The notes under the pieces: generated by a model
Seen by the model: the letters and a program-made list of their open reading frames with translations, nothing else
Told to the model about the DNA's origin: nothing
Databases searched by the model: none
Part shown: piece by piece, positions 1-5,525 of the stretch
Layout of the letters: the number at the start of each line of letters is the position of its first letter
Numbering within the stretch: the first letter of the stretch is position 1
Source: CAYYGL01 sp964471235
Lineage (GTDB): Bacteria > Calditrichota > Calditrichia > RBG-13-44-9 > J075
Direction: 5' to 3'
DNA: 17,955 nt
NCBI GenBank assembly: GCA_964471235.1
Contig: CAYYGL010000100.1
Coordinates: 1-17,955, forward strand
Made by a program: the position numbers and the translations under genes

Positions 1-65
1 TTCCAAGAGAGGGGGATGAAAGGGGGAGAGTTGAATATACCGCTTCAAACATCATAAGGATTTAT

Positions 66-97
66 GGATGGGAGGATTCTCCATATCCTCTTTTTTT
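66..97 (+). terminator. Probable intrinsic terminator of an upstream gene outside the window
   Basis: GGAT-G-GGAG, loop GATT, CTCC-AT-ATCC forms an eight-pair stem with a small internal bulge. It is followed by TC and seven T residues at 91-97. The shape suits rho-independent termination of a plus-strand gene lying left of the window. That gene is not visible, so the role is inferred. Confidence 0.5.
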
Positions 98-159
98 AAC
101 TCTGCTATACTTTGAGCAGAATGTGTTTTTTACCGCACCATTCTTCCGGTAGTAAAATA

Positions 160-173
160 ACCCAAGTAGTTAC
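160..173 (-). repeat. Lone IS66-type terminal inverted repeat
   Basis: Read on the minus strand the sequence is GTAACTACTTGGGT, running on as TATTTTA. It closely resembles the ends of the element at 16458-16654 (ancestral form about GTAACTACTCAGGT). The element body would lie to the left. No partner end and no copy of the flanking octamer AAATTAGA is visible before it, so the other end is outside the window or has decayed. Confidence 0.35.
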
Positions 174-514
174 AAATTAGAAAATTCATCTTTGTTTATC
201 CTGAAGTTCATAGTCCCTATAAAAACAATAACTTTTCACCAACAGTTGAAGTGAGAAATGTTTGTAAATGAATGATGGGTAGAAGGGTGATCAGTGCGGA
301 TGAAAGCCACGGTCAATTGTCAATAGCTCCCAGCTTTCCCCAATGGCAGGCAGCTTTCAACGGTAGATGGGGAGAAGAGTAGATGAAGTAATGGGAAGCA
401 GTGTCGGAAAATCCGAAATCCGGCTACCTCGTTGGGAAAACCATCTCTCGTCACTCATTCCTTCTCCCCCTCACTCCCCATTATCCTTATACCCTATACC
501 CAACCCCCTGACCA

Positions 515-1156
515 ATGCCCAAAATCATCCACATAGAAATGAAGCGCCGCCAGCCGGCGCGCTTTATTGTCCGATGGGACAGCGGGGAAGAACTGCCCTT
601 CAGCCCGGAGACGGTATTGCGCTATCAGTTTGCCGTGGAGAAGGAATTTAGTGAAGAAGAATTTGCCGTCCTCTGCCGGGAAGATGCCATTCGCCGTGCC
701 AAGGATCAAATCCTGAAATACCTGTCCATCCGCCCCCACAGCCGAAAGGAACTGCTGTTGAAAACCCTGCGGAAGGGGTATGCTGCCGAGGAAATCGAAG
801 CGGCGCTGGATGATCTGGAAAAGGTAGGGTTGATCAACGACCGGGAGTTTGCCGGGCAGTTTATCCGCAACGAGATGTTGCTGCGTCCCTGCGGTACCCG
901 CCTGTTAAAAGAGAAATTGCTGACAAAGGGCGTCAATCGGGAGATAGTGGAATCCCTGCTATCCGAGTTGTGTCCCCCGGAAACCCAGGAAGCAGCCATC
1001 CGGCATCTGACCCGAAAATTCTGGAAAGCCAACCGCCGCAACGATCCGAAAAAGCGGATGGAGCGGTTGATTCGTCACCTGCAAGGGAAAGGATTTGGAT
1101 GGGATTTAATTCAGTGGGTGATAGAGGCGGAAGGACTGAAAAAGGAGATTGAATAA
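515..1156 (+). CDS. recX: RecX family regulatory protein
   Basis: RecX-family proteins bind RecA filaments and modulate recombination and the SOS response in the cytoplasm. The 213-residue product has the family layout: a short beta-rich N-terminus (residues 1-45) and then three-helix repeats rich in Lys, Arg and Glu. Motifs seen are the RPHSRKELLLKTLRKGY segment (about 73-89) and the VGLINDREFAGQFI segment (about 105-118), both typical of RecX. Start: the ATG at 515 keeps the N-terminal KIIHIE strand expected in the family, though no Shine-Dalgarno is seen and the leader is pyrimidine-rich. An internal ATG at 539 would remove that strand. recA is not adjacent. The next gene starts 14 bases after the stop, so they are probably co-transcribed. 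Confidence 0.9.
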   Translation: MPKIIHIEMKRRQPARFIVRWDSGEELPFSPETVLRYQFAVEKEFSEEEFAVLCREDAIRRAKDQILKYLSIRPHSRKELLLKTLRKGYAAEEIEAALDDLEKVGLINDREFAGQFIRNEMLLRPCGTRLLKEKLLTKGVNREIVESLLSELCPPETQEAAIRHLTRKFWKANRRNDPKKRMERLIRHLQGKGFGWDLIQWVIEAEGLKKEIE

Positions 1157-1170
1157 ACATCGGCAAGGGT

Positions 1171-1725
1171 ATGATGAATAGAGCCGGAATTGGGTTAGCC
1201 GTCAGTTCATTTTCAGGGGGGACCCTCCTGCTGTTAATTTTCTACTTCTCAAGCAAAATGGATATAGCCTTTGTCGGTTACCTTTTCTTAATTGTTGCCG
1301 GTACGGTCAATCTGTGTATGTTGATTGTTTTGATGATTAAAGCCATAAAAGACAGCAACAACCGCCGGAACTATTTGAAAACTTCCGGTTTAATGGTGCT
1401 CAACATTCCGGTAGTAATCATTTATTTGTTCGCCTTTATTTTCTTGACCAATACCATGCGAATTTGTTTCATAAACGAAACCGGTAAACCAATTACCGAT
1501 ATCCGAATAATGGGGTGTGCAACGAAATTCATTAATAAACTTGATATTAATGAAAGCAAAACATGCTGGATTGACATCCCCGGGGATTGTTCAATTACCA
1601 TCGAGTATAAATTGGATGGAAAAATGAAAAGAGAAGAAGTTTTCAATTACGTAACAAATTCTATGGGGCAAAGAGTCACATATCGGATTGGCACCCAATC
1701 AAAACCTATTGATGAAACTTTCTAA
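1171..1725 (+). CDS. Small membrane protein with C-terminal Cys-containing domain, unknown function
   Basis: I do not recognise the family. The 184-residue product has three hydrophobic segments (about residues 8-27, 32-57 and 74-95) and then a soluble domain of about 89 residues. The basic loop between helices 2 and 3 (KAIKDSNNRRNYLK) suggests that loop is cytoplasmic, which would put the C-terminal domain outside the membrane. That domain has four cysteines (MRICF, MGCATKF, KTCWID, GDCSI) that could form disulfides. AAGGG lies one base before the ATG at 1171 and four before the ATG at 1174, so 1174 may be the real start. The gene follows recX by 14 bases. It is visibly more AT-rich than recX and the TonB receptor, hinting at a different origin. 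Confidence 0.7.
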   Translation: MMNRAGIGLAVSSFSGGTLLLLIFYFSSKMDIAFVGYLFLIVAGTVNLCMLIVLMIKAIKDSNNRRNYLKTSGLMVLNIPVVIIYLFAFIFLTNTMRICFINETGKPITDIRIMGCATKFINKLDINESKTCWIDIPGDCSITIEYKLDGKMKREEVFNYVTNSMGQRVTYRIGTQSKPIDETF

Positions 1726-1886
1726 AATACCCCCACATTCTGTTTCCCTGTATCCCATGTGCTCCGTGCGCCGTTTTAGCGCGTGAAAGGTCATACGATA
1801 AAAGCATGAAATGAGTGGTAACAGGATACTGTTTGCTGGTTTACTGCCAACTCCTCCCGTTATCCCATTACTCCATATCCTATCCC

Positions 1887-4106
1887 TTATATCCCCGATT
1901 CCAGGGTTACCACAAAGGTTCTTGGGGGTGCCAGGGAGCCCACCAAGCTTACATAGTTATAGTGCAATAAATTGTTAATCTGAAACGACATTCTCAGGGG
2001 CATTTTCCCCAGAATAAAGTGGGTTGCCAGGCGCAAATCCACCACATGCACATCCACCCGCAGGTCGGCATCCGGCACCAGCAGGGCTAACTTCTCATCA
2101 ATCCGATCGTAACGGCTTATGTAACGGTAATCGACCCCGGCTTGCAGCATGGCAATATTGAGAAGAAGCCCGCTGTAAAAGAGGTGGCGGGGACGAAAAT
2201 TCAGAAAATCATTTTTCACCAGGTCTTTGGAATCCACATAGGTGTAGCCGAGGTTGAGGCGCACCGCTTTGGCAAAAAAATAACCGTTCAGGTTGGTCTC
2301 TATCCCCTGCACCCTTGCTTCGGTAATATTCTGAAACTGAATTTGACCGCTGCCATCGGGGATAAAATCCGCTTCGATTAAATCGTCAAAGCGGCTGTAA
2401 AACCCGGCGATATCAATATAAAAATTCTCTCCGAAAAACTGGTTTACTCCGATTTCCAGATAGCGGCTTTTTTCCGGTTTTAAATTCAGGTTGGGAACGA
2501 TTTGAAAGCCGCTGGCATTGGTGTTCACATATACTTCACCGGGAGAAGGTGAACGAAACCCCAATCCGAAAGAGCTGCGCAGGGCGGTTCCGGAAAAGGG
2601 TTTGTACACAATGCCGATTTTGGGATTCAGTTGATGGTCGGATTTCACCGAATCCAGGTCAAAATAATCAAACCGCATTCCCACGGTGGCGTTGATTCTG
2701 GCGCTTACCGGAACCTCTGCCTGGAGATACACGGCAGCATTGGAGCCGCCATGATTTCCAAAAATATTCGATTTCGCCGAATTGTGGGTACCTTCCAAAC
2801 CGGTAGTCCAGATCCATTTCCCGGTTTGTACGTTATATTGTATCTCCCCGTTCACATTCTGGGAAGTGGAAACGTCGCCGCCGCCTTCGGCTACGTTGTC
2901 TTCAAAACGATTGTGAAACCAGATGCCGCGGAAGGTCAGGAATTGATGGGGGGTGAACACATAGCGGTAGTGAGTGCTAATATAAAAACGGCGGGATTCC
3001 ACCACATCATCTTCCTGTCCGGGACCCGGCACCAAAGCATGGTTTATATCTTCCCAGTATAAAAAATTGCCATGACGCTGAAGCATATAACTACCGGAAA
3101 TGCTGAGTTGCTGAAAAGGGGAAATATCCCATTGGAGTTTACTGCTGCCCGACCACCGTTTCCGCCAATTGTTCATGCGAAAGCTGTCATCCTCATCCCG
3201 GGCACCGCCAATCATCATTCCTACCCGACCGATTTTTCTGGAATAATTAAAGGTTTGCCCGTTTAAATAGCGCCGCCTGTCAGACCAGCGCCATTCAGCA
3301 AAAGAGGGTTCCGAATACATCCCGCCGTAAAGTTTGGCATAAAAATGGGGCGTGGTGCCAATGCTGCGGGTGATCACATTAATCACCCCGCCCAGGGCGC
3401 TGGAACCATACAGCGCCGACCCGGCACCTTTCAGCACCTCGATCCGCTCGATCAAATATACCGGGATCACATCGAAATTAATCTCCCGGGTGTCACCGGT
3501 CAGAAAGGGCACGCCGTCCAACAGTAGCATCACCCGACTGCCCACCCCCCGGCTGTACCCACTGGAGCCCCGGATATTCACCTGGGAAGAGTTCATATTC
3601 ACCCCGGAAATGTATTGCAGCGCTTTGTTCAGGGTAATCGTATTCCGATAGCTCAGTTCCACGGCACTCATGGTGCTCATGCTTACCGGTACATCCTGCA
3701 CCTTTTGCTGATATTTCCCAGCCGTCACTACCACCGGGTCCCCGGGGAGTGCCGTGGGGGGTAAGGAAATTTTGCCCAGTTTTTTGTGTTCATTTTCGGT
3801 AATTGTTACCCGGGTGGAAAACGGCTTGTAACCGATCATCGAGATGGTCAAAGTAAAATCCCCGGGCGGGACATTGAGAATCACAAAGGTGCCGTCGGCA
3901 TCGGTGGCGCTGCCCAGAATGGTGCCCTCCAGGTACACATTGGCACCGATCAGGGGATCGCCGTTTTCATCCACTACAGTTCCCAGGATGCTGCCCGGTT
4001 GCGCCGAAAGGAACACTGAGGAGAAGATGCTCAGTAATAGGAAAACTCTGAAGAGACGTTGCGTCTTTACAGGCAAATTCAACCCTATCCAATAGTTAAG
4101 GTTCAT
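1887..4106 (-). CDS. TonB-dependent outer-membrane receptor with carboxypeptidase-like regulatory domain
   Basis: Outer-membrane active-transport receptor of 739 residues; the substrate cannot be told from the sequence. A signal peptide (hydrophobic core about residues 20-33, FLLLSIFSSVFLSAQ) is followed by a carboxypeptidase-regulatory-like beta-sandwich (about 39-118; GTVVDENGDPLIGANVYLEGT, then GSATDADGTFVILNVPPG). Next comes a plug domain (about 125-250; VNIRGSSGYSRGVGSRVMLLLDGVP, IERIEVLKGAGSALYGSSALGGVINVITRS), then a beta-barrel with alternating aromatic strands to the C-terminus. The order is typical of FCB-group receptors. The ATG at 4106 has no clear Shine-Dalgarno. No TonB, binding protein or glycan gene is adjacent, so iron, cobalamin, peptide or glycan uptake all remain possible. 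The gene looks intact. Confidence 0.93.
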   Translation of the reverse strand: MNLNYWIGLNLPVKTQRLFRVFLLLSIFSSVFLSAQPGSILGTVVDENGDPLIGANVYLEGTILGSATDADGTFVILNVPPGDFTLTISMIGYKPFSTRVTITENEHKKLGKISLPPTALPGDPVVVTAGKYQQKVQDVPVSMSTMSAVELSYRNTITLNKALQYISGVNMNSSQVNIRGSSGYSRGVGSRVMLLLDGVPFLTGDTREINFDVIPVYLIERIEVLKGAGSALYGSSALGGVINVITRSIGTTPHFYAKLYGGMYSEPSFAEWRWSDRRRYLNGQTFNYSRKIGRVGMMIGGARDEDDSFRMNNWRKRWSGSSKLQWDISPFQQLSISGSYMLQRHGNFLYWEDINHALVPGPGQEDDVVESRRFYISTHYRYVFTPHQFLTFRGIWFHNRFEDNVAEGGGDVSTSQNVNGEIQYNVQTGKWIWTTGLEGTHNSAKSNIFGNHGGSNAAVYLQAEVPVSARINATVGMRFDYFDLDSVKSDHQLNPKIGIVYKPFSGTALRSSFGLGFRSPSPGEVYVNTNASGFQIVPNLNLKPEKSRYLEIGVNQFFGENFYIDIAGFYSRFDDLIEADFIPDGSGQIQFQNITEARVQGIETNLNGYFFAKAVRLNLGYTYVDSKDLVKNDFLNFRPRHLFYSGLLLNIAMLQAGVDYRYISRYDRIDEKLALLVPDADLRVDVHVVDLRLATHFILGKMPLRMSFQINNLLHYNYVSLVGSLAPPRTFVVTLESGI

Positions 4107-4174
4107 GATTTGGTGTTAGTTCAGTACATTTACCAAATAGTGGAAACATATTTTGAAGATGTCATCGATCTCAA

Positions 4175-4182
4175 AACTTGTA
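4175..4182. repeat. 8-bp target-site duplication, left copy
   Basis: AACTTGTA directly abuts the MITE and is identical to 4369-4376. On the minus strand it reads TACAAGTT. It is the expected 8-bp duplication for an IS66-family insertion. Confidence 0.8.
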
Positions 4183-4368
4183 GTAACAATTCAGCTATAT
4201 GCCCGTTTGTGTCATTCCGCGTATTGCCGTAATCATCTGAAACCCCCACCCCAACCCCGTTTTTTGGGGCGGGAGGGGTTGGGTGAGGTGAAAAAACAAC
4301 CACTGAACCATGAATAAGAACGAATGACATATAAAACATCAAATTTGAAGGTAAAGCTAAATAGTTAC
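4183..4368. mobile_element. 186-bp IS66-type MITE inserted in the PIN toxin gene
   Basis: Non-coding miniature element with terminal inverted repeats. The left end is GTAACAATTCAGCT, and the right end reads inward on the minus strand as GTAACTATTTAGCT (12 of 14 identical). Perfect 8-bp direct repeats AACTTGTA flank it (4175-4182 and 4369-4376). GTAA ends with 8-bp duplications are the known hallmark of IS66-family transposons, so mobilisation in trans by an IS66-type transposase is inferred. It carries no gene of its own. Its centre holds a strong G/C-rich hairpin (4243-4288). Removing the element restores PIN-like coding across the junction, which independently supports the boundaries. Confidence 0.82.
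4243..4288. repeat. G/C-rich imperfect hairpin inside the MITE
   Basis: CCCCACCCCAACCCCG is followed by TTTTTTGGGG and then CGGGAGGGGTTGGGTGAGG. The arms are complementary with a few mismatches and the top is T/G-rich. On the minus strand it reads CCTCACCCAACCCC..., a wording I associate with dispersed intergenic repeats. It may fold as a hairpin or, on the plus strand, contribute G-runs. The function is unknown. Confidence 0.5.
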
Positions 4369-4376
4369 AACTTGTA
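4369..4376. repeat. 8-bp target-site duplication, right copy
   Basis: AACTTGTA is identical to 4175-4182 and directly abuts the right MITE end. It marks the original target inside the toxin gene. Confidence 0.8.
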
Positions 4377-4622
4377 TGAATAATTTCTTCAGTTATAGGT
4401 GTTACGTTTACGGATGGATAATTCCGACAAAAAATACCAACTTCTGTTAGATTGGTATCTATTTTGTGTCGTTCAGAAAGATAACCAAACTCAACCAGAA
4501 CCATTGCCGGAATCAAGATGCTTGCTTTTCCTCGTTCAGCCTCTCTATAGATTGCTCTGGCTTTTCGCCCCATTTTCCGTTTTTCCAGACGCAAGACCAA
4601 AGCCATTGTATCGGTGATATCG

Positions 4623-4862
4623 TTATTCTTCACGCGGATATAGTTCTTTGTAGTTGGCAAATTCTTCTTCTAAGTGAACTAAGGATATCTGATCGAGATC
4701 GCTTAAATTTTCACTCGGTTTTTTCTCGAAAAATTCTTTCCTGACTCTTCTGTGTTTTTTTGTTTTCAGAAAATGGATGAAATCCAGTACTTTAATTAAA
4801 TTGTCCTTTGATAAATCTTTCGTTTCTTCCATAATAGTTTTTTCTATTTCAGCTTTACTCAT
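4623..4862 (-). CDS. VapB-like antitoxin (DUF2281-type)
   Basis: Likely antitoxin of 79 residues, overlapping the start of the broken PIN toxin gene. The N-terminal helix ending KDNLIKVLDFIHFLKTKK (about residues 18-35) resembles the helical segment of DUF2281/VapB-type proteins. The acidic C-terminus (HLEEEFANYKELYPREE) fits a toxin-binding tail. Its frame is open throughout and undamaged. A GGGG tract lies 8 bases before the ATG at 4862. Such antitoxins usually repress their own operon. With the toxin dead, this one may be a leftover, a solitary repressor, or an anti-toxin against another copy. Family assignment rests on the helix pattern and the partner. Confidence 0.72.
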   Translation of the reverse strand: MSKAEIEKTIMEETKDLSKDNLIKVLDFIHFLKTKKHRRVRKEFFEKKPSENLSDLDQISLVHLEEEFANYKELYPREE

Positions 4863-4897
4863 GTCATTTTCCCCATCTCTTTGTTCTTATCAAATTT

Positions 4898-4925
4898 ATA
4901 ATATTTTAAAAGAACCACGTTCCAA
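4898..4925 (-). promoter_or_regulatory. Putative promoter of the antitoxin gene
   Basis: On the minus strand, TTGGAA (4920-4925) and TATTAT (4898-4903) are separated by 16 bases, a sigma70-like pair. The overlapping TAAATTTG also fits the TAnnTTTG -7 motif used by Bacteroidetes-type sigma factors. It lies about 35 bases before the antitoxin ATG, in an AT-rich gap. Prediction only. Confidence 0.4.
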
Positions 4926-4934
4926 AAGCAACCC

Positions 4935-5456
4935 TTAAAACGGCTGGATGGGCAGATGTTTAAAATCTACATAGACATTGATGTTCTTGAGCAGAACGCT
5001 ATCGATTACCGTAAACGGGCTTGGAAGGGAGTCTTCATCGGTGTCGTACTGCCCCACCGCCCGCCAATCCAGCGCCCGGTTGGGCCCGTAACGCTGGGCA
5101 ACCACCAGGTATTCATAGGTACGGGGTTCCAGTTCAAAAGCGTATTGCAGACTGTCCACGTAAAAGGGAAGGGAAACAGTGTCTTCCAGCGCAGTCGGAT
5201 AGATGAAAGCCTCCCCGGTGAGAATTTCCACGATCAGGTTTTCCGGGGGAAATTTTTTGAATACCACGATACGGAGTTCGAAGAGGCTGTCCGGGGGCGG
5301 CCAGTTGGTAAAGTAAATCGTGCCGCTGATGCCGGTGATGGAGTCTTCCACCGTGGGAGGTGGGGGTTTTTCGATAGGCGATAATCCTTTATCGCATTGA
5401 TAAAAAAAACCGATGGCGAAGATCAAAAAAAGTATGCCTCGTAGCGGTCTCATCAT
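4935..5456 (-). CDS. Small putative lipoprotein, unknown function
   Basis: I do not recognise the family. From the ATG pair at 5456/5453 the product is about 174 residues. It starts with MMRPLRGILFLIFAIGFFYQC, a lipoprotein-like signal with Cys at residue 21; the lipobox is relaxed (FYQC). A Pro-rich linker (IEKPPPPTVED) follows. The rest looks like a beta-rich domain (GISGTIYFTNWPPPDSLFELRIVVFKKFPPENL; YAFELEPRTYEYLVVAQRYG). A longer start at 5510 would put 18 residues before the signal and is less likely. No strong Shine-Dalgarno is seen. It lies 70 bases downstream of the SpoIIE-type phosphatase on the same strand and is probably co-transcribed. It would act in the periplasm or on a membrane. 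Confidence 0.65.
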   Translation of the reverse strand: MMRPLRGILFLIFAIGFFYQCDKGLSPIEKPPPPTVEDSITGISGTIYFTNWPPPDSLFELRIVVFKKFPPENLIVEILTGEAFIYPTALEDTVSLPFYVDSLQYAFELEPRTYEYLVVAQRYGPNRALDWRAVGQYDTDEDSLPSPFTVIDSVLLKNINVYVDFKHLPIQPF

Positions 5457-5525
5457 AATCCAATTGTTTTGACAGGGCATAAATATAAGGACATTGGATA
5501 AAACATTCAAGATGTGATGGTGAGT

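Larger units (their letters stand above)
1..514. other. Spacer upstream of recX, no gene seen
   Basis: I find no credible coding region here. The stretch holds a terminator-like hairpin (66-97), a lone IS66-type inverted end (160-173), and a pyrimidine-rich leader running into the recX start (about 455-514). Short open frames inside it have no recognisable protein character and end within or overlap recX. Confidence 0.6.
4130..4660 (-). pseudogene. VapC-type PIN-domain toxin, inactivated by a MITE and a deletion
   Basis: Remnant of a PIN-domain ribonuclease toxin. Residues 15-97 are a good PIN N-terminal half: DITDTMALVLRLEKRK with the first catalytic Asp (D18), then IPAMVLVEFGYLSE with the conserved Glu (E57), then VTPITEEIIHTS. 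At residue 97 the reading enters a 186-bp MITE (4183-4368), so residues about 98-159 are transposon sequence, rich in Pro and Gly. The tail SSKYVSTIW is the expected PIN C-terminus. Excising the MITE and one 8-bp duplication gives IIHTSFEIDDI, the usual lead-in to the LHDR motif. The LHDR and TND segments carrying the remaining acidic residues are absent, and the true tail is then out of frame. An alternative start is GTG at 4633, just before the antitoxin stop. It overlaps the antitoxin gene, as is usual for vapBC. Confidence 0.8.

Noticed and set aside
367..651. Plus-strand 94-residue open frame before and into recX
   Set aside because: It overlaps recX in another frame, has a Pro/Ser/His-rich composition typical of a shadow frame, and lacks a domain.
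1770..1786. GCGC-CGTTTTA-GCGC hairpin after the membrane gene as a terminator
   Set aside because: The stem is only four pairs and no T-tract follows in either direction.
1857..1895. TATCC-type run as a CRISPR-like or satellite array
   Set aside because: Units are only 5-8 bases, irregular, and without spacers.
4243..4288. G-quadruplex as the main interpretation of the G-runs
   Set aside because: The complementary C-runs directly opposite make a hairpin the simpler reading; the quadruplex remains only a side possibility.
4399..4744. Plus-strand frames opposite the toxin-antitoxin pair
   Set aside because: They are antisense shadows of genes supported by clear PIN and antitoxin motifs.
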